Assembly: GCF_015674855.1 (NCBI RefSeq)
Contig: NZ_JADMLG010000002.1
Coordinates: 372,001-436,000, forward strand
DNA: 64,000 bases
Reading direction: 5' to 3'
Source of the DNA: Nocardia bovistercoris
GTDB lineage: Bacteria; Actinomycetota; Actinomycetes; Mycobacteriales; Mycobacteriaceae
Made by a program: the position numbers and the translations under genes. The stretch's first letter is position 1; each line of letters starts with the position of its first letter. This document shows positions 8,814-16,221 of this stretch, piece by piece. Below the pieces are notes generated by a model that saw only the letters and a list, made by a program, of their open reading frames with translations, had not been told where the DNA came from and ran no database searches.

Positions 8814-10334
8814 GTGAGTGCCGACACCGATATCGGGTACGCAGGGTTCGTCGAGAGGATGCGGAAGTTGCAGGCGATAGCGCGACCGTCCGGGGGCGGT
8901 CCGGGAACGTTCGGGGCGGGCCGGGTCGTGGTGGCGACGCTGGCGACGCTGGTCCTCGTCGTCACCGGATTCGCGTGGCACAGTGTGGACTCCCTGATCG
9001 CCGATATCGAGCGCATCGGCGATCTCGGCCTCGGCGGCGCGCGCGACGGCGCGGTGGACATCCTGCTGGTCGGCGTCGACAGCCGCACCGACGCGCACGG
9101 CAACGCGCTCACCGATTCCGAACGCGCCCTGCTGCACGCGGGCGACGAGGTCGGCACCAACACCGACACCATCGTGCTGGTTCGCGTGCCCAACGACGGG
9201 CGGTCGGCCACCGCGATCTCCATTCCGCGCGATTCCTACGTCGATATCCCCGGATTCGGCAAGGGCAAGATCAATTCGGCCTACGGCGCGACCAAGGAGA
9301 CCGAGCGGTTGCGTCTGATGGAGCACGGCGTGTCCGCGCCCGAGGCCGACAAGCAGTCGACCCAAGCCGGGCGCAAGGCGCTCATCGGCACCGTCACGAA
9401 TCTCACCGGAATCACCGTCGACCACTACGCCGAGGTGAGCCTGCTCGGCTTCGTCCTGCTCACCAATGCCGTCGGCGGCGTCGAGGTGTGCCTGAACAGC
9501 CCTGTGGACGAATGGATGTCGGGCGCGGACTTCCCCGCCGGACGCCAACGCCTCGACGGCCCACAGGCTTTGAGCTTCGTGCGCCAGCGCCACGACCTGC
9601 CGCGCGGCGACCTCGACCGGATCGTGCGCCAGCAGGTCTTCATGGCGGGCCTGGTCGGTCAGGTGCTCAGCGCGCGCACCCTCGCGAACCCGACGCGACT
9701 CGGCCAGCTCAGCGAAGCGGTCGGGCGCACCGTCGTCCTCGACGAGGACTGGGACGTGGTCGGATTCCTGCAACAGCTGAAAGACCTGAGCGGCGGGCAG
9801 GTTCGGTTCGAGACCGTCCCGGTGGCCGATCTGAACGCCACCACCGGCGACGGGGAATCGGTGGTGAAAGTCGAGCCGAAATCGGTGAAATCGGCGGTGG
9901 CCGCGCTGGTCGGCACGCACGACGACGATTCCGGCGGTGCCGATCCGAGCACGGTGACCGTGAGCGTGTACAACGCGAGCGGCGTCGGCGGGCTGGCGGC
10001 GCAGGTGTCGCAGGCATTGCGCGCCAAGGGATTCCGGGAAGGGACCGTCGGCAACTACACGGGTCAGGGGGTGACCGGCAGCCGAGTGCTCGCCGCGAGC
10101 ACCGCCGATCCGAGGGCGCGCGCGGTGGCCGAGGCGCTCGGCGGGCTCACCGTGGTCGCCGACTCGAGCGTGTCCGCCGATTCGGTCGGCGTCGTGCTGG
10201 CTAGCGATTATTCTGGTCCCGGCTCGTCGGCGAGTTCGATGTTCGATTTCACCGGAACCTCGGCGCAGGCGACCCCCGTTCCACCGGCGCCGCCGATCGA
10301 CGCGGGGCGGAGCGGACCGACATGCGTGAACTGA
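8814..10334 (+). CDS. LytR-CpsA-Psr (LCP) family glycopolymer ligase with LytR_C domain
   Basis: A 506-residue membrane-anchored protein. Residues 37-55 form one transmembrane helix after a short cytoplasmic tail. The LCP domain follows (about 85-270), with DILLVGVDSR, the TDTIVLVRV segment, SIPRDSYVDIPG and the RQRHDLPRGDLDRIVRQ basic motif that binds the polyprenyl pyrophosphate. A LytR_C domain (about 375-470, SVYNASGVGGLAAQ) comes next, then a Pro-rich tail. LCP enzymes attach arabinogalactan to peptidoglycan outside the membrane. Its place beside rmlD-wbbL, as with Rv3267 in M. tuberculosis, fits that job. The start is GTG 8814. Confidence 0.92.
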   Translation: MSADTDIGYAGFVERMRKLQAIARPSGGGPGTFGAGRVVVATLATLVLVVTGFAWHSVDSLIADIERIGDLGLGGARDGAVDILLVGVDSRTDAHGNALTDSERALLHAGDEVGTNTDTIVLVRVPNDGRSATAISIPRDSYVDIPGFGKGKINSAYGATKETERLRLMEHGVSAPEADKQSTQAGRKALIGTVTNLTGITVDHYAEVSLLGFVLLTNAVGGVEVCLNSPVDEWMSGADFPAGRQRLDGPQALSFVRQRHDLPRGDLDRIVRQQVFMAGLVGQVLSARTLANPTRLGQLSEAVGRTVVLDEDWDVVGFLQQLKDLSGGQVRFETVPVADLNATTGDGESVVKVEPKSVKSAVAALVGTHDDDSGGADPSTVTVSVYNASGVGGLAAQVSQALRAKGFREGTVGNYTGQGVTGSRVLAASTADPRARAVAEALGGLTVVADSSVSADSVGVVLASDYSGPGSSASSMFDFTGTSAQATPVPPAPPIDAGRSGPTCVN

Positions 10335-10375
10335 CCACACCCGAGCAAGCGAAGCGTGAACCCAAGAATGCGTGA
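10322..10375 (+). CDS. Possible 17-residue bridging ORF
   Basis: A 17-codon frame opens with ATG inside the last codons of the LCP gene (13-base overlap). It ends at 10375, just past the ATG (10368) of the next gene. It could carry ribosomes from one gene to the next. No ribosome site of its own is obvious. It may be chance. Confidence 0.25.
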   Translation: MRELTTPEQAKREPKNA

Positions 10376-11090
10376 TCAAGACCAGGCACTCACCCTCACC
10401 GAGGCGGTGCTCGATCCGATCCTCGCGCGCGAACCGGCCGGGCCGCGCGTCACCTACTACGACGACGCCACCGGAGCCAGGATCGAACTGTCCGGGCTGA
10501 CCTTGGCGAACTGGGCGGCCAAGACCGGCAACCTGATTCGCGACGAGTTCGGGCTCACCCCGGGCGCGCGGGTCGCGGTGCTGCTGCAGGCGCACTGGCA
10601 GACCGCCGCGGTGCTGCTCGGTTGCTGGTGGGCGGGCACCGAGGTCGTGCTCGGCCCCGATCCCGATGCCGACCTGGCGCTGGTCACCCCCGACCGTATC
10701 GACGACACGGACGGGGTCGGCGAGGTGGCGGTGCTGTCGCTGGACGCGATGGGCACGCCGGTGCGCGATCTTCCGGTCGGCGTCACCGATTTCGCGACCG
10801 CGGTACGGGTGCACGGCGACCAGTTCCATCCCGGCGGCGCGGGTGTCGCGCTGGACGGTGTTCCGGTGGCACAGGTGTTGACGCAGGCGCGCAAGTCGGC
10901 GGCGCGGCAGGGTTTCGCCGAGGGCGACCGGGTGCTGTCGAGCACTCCGTGGGCGACGCCGAGCGACCTGATCGATGGTTTCGTCGCGGTGCTCGCGGTC
11001 GGCGCGTCGCTGGTGCAGGTGGTGCATCCGGATCCGACGCTGGCCGAGCGGCGCATCGCCTCCGAGCGGGTTACCGCGCAGCGTCTGTGA
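10368..11090 (+). CDS. TIGR03089 family protein (AMP-binding-enzyme-like, Rv3268 type)
   Basis: A protein of about 240 residues that resembles only the N-terminal part of acyl-/aryl-CoA ligases (LTLANWAAKTGNLIRDEFGL, GARVAVLLQAHWQTAAVLLG, FAEGDRVLSSTPW). It lacks the adenylation core and C-terminal lid. This is the TIGR03089 family, found next to the LCP gene in mycolic-acid actinomycetes. It is probably not an active ligase, and its role is unknown. ATG 10368 was chosen, with GTG 10356 as an alternative. It follows the LCP gene by 33 bases and is likely in the same operon. Confidence 0.85.
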   Translation: MRDQDQALTLTEAVLDPILAREPAGPRVTYYDDATGARIELSGLTLANWAAKTGNLIRDEFGLTPGARVAVLLQAHWQTAAVLLGCWWAGTEVVLGPDPDADLALVTPDRIDDTDGVGEVAVLSLDAMGTPVRDLPVGVTDFATAVRVHGDQFHPGGAGVALDGVPVAQVLTQARKSAARQGFAEGDRVLSSTPWATPSDLIDGFVAVLAVGASLVQVVHPDPTLAERRIASERVTAQRL

Positions 11091-11194
11091 GCACTCCTAC
11101 CGCGGTATAGGTGGCGGTCCGACCACGGGCCGTTCCACTGCGGTTGCCGAGTCCGTACCGTGGGAGAGGTCACACGACGGTGAGGTGGTGGATC

Positions 11195-12511
11195 ATGAAG
11201 CCGCACTATTGGCTGCGCTGGCTGTCACAGCAGGGCACCCCGCGGTTGGTGTTGCGCACGCAGGCGCGGCGCGGCGACCCGTTCGCGTCCCTGCTCGGCG
11301 GACCGGACGGCATCGCCGACCCGTACCCGCTGATCGAGCGGTTGCGCGGGGATCGGGCGCTGGTTCGCACCGCGCTGTCGTGGGCCGCCTTCGATCACGA
11401 GCTGTGCCGGACGATCCTGCGCGACAAGCGCTTCGGCGTGCGCACGCCGGAGAGTTTCGAGATCCCCAAACCGCTGCGGGCCATCGCCCAGCGGTCACCG
11501 CTGCCGCCGAATCCGGTGGAACAGCCCTCGATGCTCGTCATCGACCCGCCGCTGCACACCGCCATGCGCAAACCGGTGACGTCCGCGTTCACCCCGCGCG
11601 CCATCGCCAAACTGCGCGACCGGGTCGAGACGGTCACCGCCGAACTGCTCGACGCCCTGCCCTCGGGCGGCTCGGCCGACCTGATCGCCGCCTTCGCCGC
11701 CCAGGTCCCGATCGCGATCATCTCCGAAATGCTCGGCTTCCCTGACGAGGACCGCGAGCTGTTCCTCGGCTGGGGCGACGCGATGACCCCGCTGCTCGAC
11801 ATCGGCATCTCCTGGCGCGCCCACCGGCACGCGATGAAGGCGATGGAGGTGATGAACGACTACTTCGACGTCCATCTCGCGCGCCTGCGCCGCGATCCCG
11901 GCGACGACATCCTCAGCACGCTGGTGACGGCGGGCGAACTGGACGACTACGCCCTCAAGGCCAATGCCAGCCTGCTGATGGGCGCCGGATTCGAGACCAC
12001 CGTCAACCTCATCGGCAACGGCGTCGTGCAGTTGCTCGCCCGGCCCGACCAGCTCGCTCGGTTGCGCGCCGAACCCGAGCTGTGGCCGAACGCCATCGAG
12101 GAGGTGCTGCGCATCGACTCGCCCGTGCAGACCACCGCGCGCACCGCGCTCGAGGACGTGGAACTCGACGGTCAACTGCTGCGCGCGGGGCACACCGTGA
12201 TCCTGTCGCTGGCCGGGGCCAACCGGGACCCGAAGGTGTTCCCCGATCCGACCGATTTCGATGTCGCGCGGCCCAACGCCAAGGAGCACCTGTCGTTCAG
12301 CAATGGCATCCACGTCTGCCTCGGCGCGAGTCTGGCCAGGATGGAAGCCGGGCACGCGCTGCGCGCACTGTTCGAACGGTTCCCCGACCTGGCCTTGGAC
12401 GGCACACCGGACCGCAGGCAGCTGTTCACGCTGCACGGGTACGAGCGGATGCCGGTGCGGCTCGGGCAGGCGGCGCGTGCCGTCGAGCCCACCGGGGCGG
12501 CGCTCTATTGA
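11195..12511 (+). CDS. Cytochrome P450
   Basis: A 438-residue bacterial class I P450. It shows the I-helix AGFETT oxygen-activation motif, the K-helix ExxR (EEVLR), and the heme-binding loop FSNGIHVCLG with the axial Cys. It is soluble and needs ferredoxin and a reductase, neither of which is encoded nearby. ATG 11195 was chosen because an AGGTGG ribosome site precedes it; the frame is open for 28 more codons upstream. The substrate is unknown. The stop lies inside a short tandem repeat that also contains the stop of the convergent esterase. Confidence 0.92.
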   Translation: MKPHYWLRWLSQQGTPRLVLRTQARRGDPFASLLGGPDGIADPYPLIERLRGDRALVRTALSWAAFDHELCRTILRDKRFGVRTPESFEIPKPLRAIAQRSPLPPNPVEQPSMLVIDPPLHTAMRKPVTSAFTPRAIAKLRDRVETVTAELLDALPSGGSADLIAAFAAQVPIAIISEMLGFPDEDRELFLGWGDAMTPLLDIGISWRAHRHAMKAMEVMNDYFDVHLARLRRDPGDDILSTLVTAGELDDYALKANASLLMGAGFETTVNLIGNGVVQLLARPDQLARLRAEPELWPNAIEEVLRIDSPVQTTARTALEDVELDGQLLRAGHTVILSLAGANRDPKVFPDPTDFDVARPNAKEHLSFSNGIHVCLGASLARMEAGHALRALFERFPDLALDGTPDRRQLFTLHGYERMPVRLGQAARAVEPTGAALY

Positions 12512-12571
12512 TTTCGACCGCTCGGCGGATCACGTTGATTCGCCCACTCGGCGGATCAGCTGAATCCGACC
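12507..12571. repeat. 26-base degenerate tandem repeat spanning two convergent stop codons
   Basis: Two 26-base units (12520-12545 and 12546-12571) and a partial third (12507-12519) share a core CTCGGCGGATCA. The distal unit contains the stop of the esterase gene and the partial unit contains the stop of the P450 gene, so the whole 44-base gap is made of repeat. Confidence 0.6.
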
Positions 12572-14163
12572 GCCTGGTCGCCCCAGGCGGTGTGCAGGTC
12601 GGCGTCGGGGTCGTCGACCACCCGGTCGACGGCGTCGATGAGCAGAGTCGCGCGGGTGCCCGGCCGATACGGCGTCCAATGCTTGGAACCGTCGAGGGCC
12701 GCGGGCACGCCGTGGGCGGCGAAAGCGAGCCAGCGCCGCATCATCCGGCCCGACACCTCGCCCGCCGCCTTGCGGCCGCCGAGCCAGAACGTGGGATCGT
12801 GGTTCAAGGTGCCGAAATTGCCGAAAACATAAGGTAATTCGGTAGCATGCCCGGCGCCGACGCGGGCCGCGCGCAGCATCGGCGTCGCGTGGTCGAAACG
12901 GTAGGCCCAGGTCGGCGAATGCTGGGCGTGGCCGTCGGCGACCCAGTGCGCGGGCATGCGGAAGGCCGCGTCGGTCGACATCGCGAGCGCGCCCCTGGTC
13001 TTCGCGAGATCCGGGTAGGCGGAGGTGATCTCGGCGATCCGCTCGGCCGACATGTGCGGATGGCTCGCGGCCACGTCCTCGAGCATGAGATTCACCGCCT
13101 CCGGGGTCACCGGCATGATCGGGGAACGGAAAACCCGGAACAGCGACGCCTCGTCCTTGTTGGTGCCGATGATCAGCGGCACCCGGTGCGAACGACCGCG
13201 CTGGAACCGGTCGACCGGGTAGGCGGGCAGCAGGTCGCCGTCGACCACCGGCGCCGCCGCGAGTCGGCCCGGCTCCTTGAGCGGCACCTCGTCCAGCAGC
13301 ACGCCCGCGGCGCGGATGATCCGGTCGATCGGCATATCGATCAACTCCAGCGCCCGCGACGAGGGCAGCTCGAGCAGTTCCATGAACCGGCGAGCCACCA
13401 CCGACGCCCGCTGCTGGCCGAACACCGTAGTCGCGGGCGGGCTCTGCGCGATCGCCTGGTGGAACAGGCCCGCCGAGCGCGGCGAGGTGAGCAAGGCGGT
13501 CACACAGCCCGCGCCGGAGGATTCCCCGAACAGCGTCACATTGCCGGGATCACCGCCGAACGCGGCGATATTGTCGCGCACCCACTCCAGCGCGGCGATC
13601 TGATCGTGCAAGCCCAGATTCGGGCTGAAACCGTGGAACAGCGACGACAGATCGAGGAAACCGAGCGCGCCGAGCCGATAATTGACCCCGACGACCACGA
13701 CATCCCCGGCTTCGGCCAGCCTGCGCCCGTCGTAGACGCCCTGCGCCGCGGTGCCGAGGCAGTAGGCGCCGCCGTGCAGCCACACCATGACCGGCCTCGG
13801 CTCACCGTCCTCGCGCAGCGCGCCGCGCGGCGCCCACACGTTCAGCCACAGACAGTCCTCGCCCATTCTCAGGTCGGAATCGACCGGGACCATCGTGCCC
13901 ATCGTCTGCGGGGCGACATCACCGTAGGTCGTGCACGGCCGGACACCCACCCAGCGCGCGGGCGGGGACGGCGGGCGGAAGCGCCGCGTTCCGGTGACCG
14001 GGGCGCCGTACGGTATGCCGCGCCAGGTGGCGACCGATCCCTCCAGGAATCCGCCGACCTCCCCGTACTCCGTGCGCGCGACCGGTGTCCGCGCGTCGGC
14101 ATCGGGTCGGGGGACCTCGACGACCGCATGGGTGGCTGTGCCGGAGCTCTTCTGCTCGCTCAT
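12556..14163 (-). CDS. Type-B carboxylesterase/lipase family protein
   Basis: A 535-residue alpha/beta hydrolase of the cholinesterase-like family. The oxyanion hole is HGG (about residues 130-132), the nucleophile elbow is GESSGAG (Ser215), and the typical GEDCLWLNVW and NYRLGALGFL motifs are present. There is no signal peptide, so it acts in the cytosol, hydrolysing carboxylic esters of unknown identity. ATG 14163 is set by a perfect AGGAGGT at 14171-14177 with seven-base spacing; a GTG nine bases upstream would overlap that site. It converges with the P450 gene. Confidence 0.92.
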   Translation of the reverse strand: MSEQKSSGTATHAVVEVPRPDADARTPVARTEYGEVGGFLEGSVATWRGIPYGAPVTGTRRFRPPSPPARWVGVRPCTTYGDVAPQTMGTMVPVDSDLRMGEDCLWLNVWAPRGALREDGEPRPVMVWLHGGAYCLGTAAQGVYDGRRLAEAGDVVVVGVNYRLGALGFLDLSSLFHGFSPNLGLHDQIAALEWVRDNIAAFGGDPGNVTLFGESSGAGCVTALLTSPRSAGLFHQAIAQSPPATTVFGQQRASVVARRFMELLELPSSRALELIDMPIDRIIRAAGVLLDEVPLKEPGRLAAAPVVDGDLLPAYPVDRFQRGRSHRVPLIIGTNKDEASLFRVFRSPIMPVTPEAVNLMLEDVAASHPHMSAERIAEITSAYPDLAKTRGALAMSTDAAFRMPAHWVADGHAQHSPTWAYRFDHATPMLRAARVGAGHATELPYVFGNFGTLNHDPTFWLGGRKAAGEVSGRMMRRWLAFAAHGVPAALDGSKHWTPYRPGTRATLLIDAVDRVVDDPDADLHTAWGDQAVGFS

Positions 14164-14314
14164 GAACCGCACCTCCTGCCCGGACCCGGCAGTGCGCTGA
14201 GTAGTTGCTACTCCCGGGTCGGCACTTCCTGATCTTTCCTATCGAGAGTACGACGCCGATCGGGGCGGGGAAGCCGAGACGCGATATTCCGAGCGCACGC
14301 GATACGCTGGCGCG

Positions 14315-14542
14315 ATGCCGAGCTATTCGTTCCGGTGCCGTGCCTGCGGTGACACATTCGATGTCGACCGCCCGATGGCGCAGTCCGCCGATCCCGCCGC
14401 CTGTCCGAGGGGGCACGAGGACACCGTCAAGCTTTTGACCACATTCGCCACGGTCAGCCGGGGGAATTCCGCCGTGGTGAATCCCGCGCCCGCGCCGAAG
14501 CCCGCCGGTGGCGGTTGCTGCGGTGGCGGTTGCTGCGCCTGA
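14315..14542 (+). CDS. FmdB-family zinc ribbon protein
   Basis: A 75-residue protein. The N-terminus MPSYSFRCRACG, followed by a second Cys near residue 30, forms the FmdB/CxxC zinc ribbon seen in small regulatory proteins. The C-terminal tail GGGCCGGGCCA carries four more Cys and could bind extra metal. It stands alone, between the divergent esterase gene and minus-strand small genes. The function of the family is not settled. Confidence 0.85.
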   Translation: MPSYSFRCRACGDTFDVDRPMAQSADPAACPRGHEDTVKLLTTFATVSRGNSAVVNPAPAPKPAGGGCCGGGCCA

Positions 14543-14688
14543 TCCGCTCCGTGTGAGCGGGGGCACTCCTCCCGCGGCGTGAGTGTTTCGGCACGATCCG
14601 GACAAGCGCGCGCTGATCGGTCGGCTTTCGCCTCGATGGCTGCCCCCGCGCCCTCACTTCACCGATCGCTCGGCACACCATGCGGGAC

Positions 14689-14970
14689 TCAAGAATGTCC
14701 CTTTCGATCCGCGTGACCCAAGTCGCGGTCGGGTGCGACTCGGTCGCGTACACGTTGCTTGAGCACGGTGATGTCAGGGAAGCCGCCGTCGGCCTTGCGC
14801 TCCCACACCTGATCGCCGTCCACGGTGACGCGGAACACTCCGCCGGTGCCCGGAATCAGCGCGACCTCGCCCAAGTCCGTGCCGAAGGTGCTCAGCAGTT
14901 CCTGCGCCATCCAGCTCGCCCGCAGCAGCCAGCGGCACTGGGTGCAGTATTCGATCGCGATACGCGGCAT
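14689..14970 (-). CDS. SelT/SelW/SelH-family (Rdx) thioredoxin-like protein
   Basis: A 93-residue protein with the N-terminal beta strand and CTQC redox motif (IEYCTQCRW), then GTGGVFRVTVDG and the Gly/Phe-Pro segment DGGFPDI typical of the Rdx family, where the eukaryotic members have Sec. It is cytosolic with an unknown redox partner. ATG 14970 was chosen because the family signature starts immediately after it. Confidence 0.85.
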   Translation of the reverse strand: MPRIAIEYCTQCRWLLRASWMAQELLSTFGTDLGEVALIPGTGGVFRVTVDGDQVWERKADGGFPDITVLKQRVRDRVAPDRDLGHADRKGHS

Positions 14971-15015
14971 GCGCCGACCGTACCGCCCCCGCACCACCCG
15001 AGCGCGCTCACTTGT

Positions 15016-15405
15016 TCACGGCTGGATCACACCGTCCAGGTAGGCCCACGCGCCGTCCTCGCGAACGAACCGGCTGACCTCGTGCAGCGAACTACGTTTG
15101 CCCGCCGATCGGTAATGGGCGACGAATTCGACGATTCCGGTGTCGTCGAAGGGGCCGCCGCTTTCGGTGCGCACGATCTCAAGGAAGAACCAGCGCTGGT
15201 CGGGGTCGAGGTCGACAGTGCTGGGACGGCGGCTCGAATGCCAGGATCGGCGCAGGTAGTCGGGGTCGCCGACGGCGAAGGCGGTGTAGCGCGAGCGCAT
15301 CAACGCCTCGGCCGTCGGCGCGGGTCGCTCGCCGCGCAGCAGTGGCGCGCAGCACTCGTCGAACGGTTCGCCGCGACGACACGGACACGCGGAGGATTCG
15401 GCCAT
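15016..15405 (-). CDS. YchJ-family protein with SEC-C motif (UPF0225)
   Basis: A 129-residue protein. The N-terminal Cys motif CPCRRGEPFDECC is the SEC-C type metal site, followed by ALMRSRYTAFAVGD and the NTF2-like core (WFFLEIV, VEFVAHYR), matching YchJ. It is a small soluble metal-binding protein of unknown function. It lies 45 bases upstream of the SelW-like gene on the same strand, so the two may be co-transcribed. Confidence 0.9.
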   Translation of the reverse strand: MAESSACPCRRGEPFDECCAPLLRGERPAPTAEALMRSRYTAFAVGDPDYLRRSWHSSRRPSTVDLDPDQRWFFLEIVRTESGGPFDDTGIVEFVAHYRSAGKRSSLHEVSRFVREDGAWAYLDGVIQP

Positions 15406-15439
15406 GCGCCGATTCTGGCCCCCGTGCGGCGGCGGCGAT

Positions 15440-15892
15440 TCAGCGGGTAGCTACTCGCGAGAGTGTCGCGTCGATCGCCTCCGCCTGCTCGCGCCAACGT
15501 CGCAGTTCGGTGACACTCGGCGCCAGCTCGTAATCGTGGTGATGAGCGGCACGCGAGAGCGCCACCCACACCGTCGACACCCGCGCGGCGGTGTCGACAT
15601 CGGTGAACGTGCGCAACGCCAGCAACTGGGCCCGCATCGGACAGCGCATCAGCTCCGGCGCCAACCGGGACCACAACTCGTCGACGGACTGTTCGAGCGC
15701 GAGCCGCAGAATCCAAGCGGTGGCCCGTGACCACACGCCGCCCGCGTCGGTGACCTCACCGTCGAGGAGGCGATCCACGGCCTCGAAACGCTCGCGGACG
15801 GTCGGACGCGGCGCGCGCGGTCGCGGTGGTCGCTTGCGCTGTCCCGCCCCGCGACCACCGCCGCGCACCCGCCGTTGCCCGGTCATCGCCAC
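15440..15892 (-). CDS. Small conserved-looking protein downstream of SbcC-like ATPase
   Basis: A 150-residue protein with a basic, Pro/Arg-rich N-terminus (about 30 residues) and a helical domain. The motif LSRAAHHHDYELAPS in the C-terminal half stands out, with a cluster of His next to Tyr and Glu. I do not recognise the family with certainty; the helical fold and R/H cluster are compatible with a HEPN-like domain. It lies on the same strand downstream of a large ATPase, 329 bases away, and its start region is copied many times in that gap. The start may be ATG 15886 rather than the GTG at 15892. Confidence 0.6.
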   Translation of the reverse strand: MAMTGQRRVRGGGRGAGQRKRPPRPRAPRPTVRERFEAVDRLLDGEVTDAGGVWSRATAWILRLALEQSVDELWSRLAPELMRCPMRAQLLALRTFTDVDTAARVSTVWVALSRAAHHHDYELAPSVTELRRWREQAEAIDATLSRVATR

Positions 15893-16215
15893 CTCCCGGT
15901 CATCGCCGCCGTCCCGTCATCGCCGCGGTCCGGTCGCCGCCGTCGCGGGCCTCGGTGGCCAGCTCATCACCACCACTGGTCCACCGCTGTCCGGTCATCG
16001 CCGCCTCCCTCATCGCTGCCTCCCCTCATCGCCGCAGTCCCGTCATCGCCGCAGCCCAGTCGCCGCCGTCGCGGGCCTTGGCGGCAAGCCGGTCATCGCC
16101 ACTGATCCACCGCTGCCCGGTCATCGCCGCTGGCCCGTCATCGCCGCTGGCCGGTCGTCGACGTCGCGGGCCTTGGTGGCGACCCCGTCATCGCCGCTGG
16201 TCCACCGCGCCGAGG
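15880..16215. repeat. Degenerate repeat array built from a gene-start sequence
   Basis: On the minus strand about twelve copies of a GGCGATGA(C/G) core occur in 330 bases, several continuing as CCGG(G/A)CA(G/A)CGG. The last copy is the start of the gene at 15892. A larger unit of roughly 110-120 bases containing GGCCCGCGACG(G/T)CG recurs three times. Spacing is irregular and units vary, so this is not a CRISPR array. No gene is evident inside. Confidence 0.7.
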
Positions 16216-16221
16216 ACACGG

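Noticed and set aside
8628..11027. 800-codon frame antisense to the LCP and TIGR03089 genes
   Set aside because: Shadow of two genes whose families and synteny are known.
15880..16215. CRISPR-like array
   Set aside because: Units vary in length and sequence, there are no equal-size unique spacers, and no cas gene is nearby.
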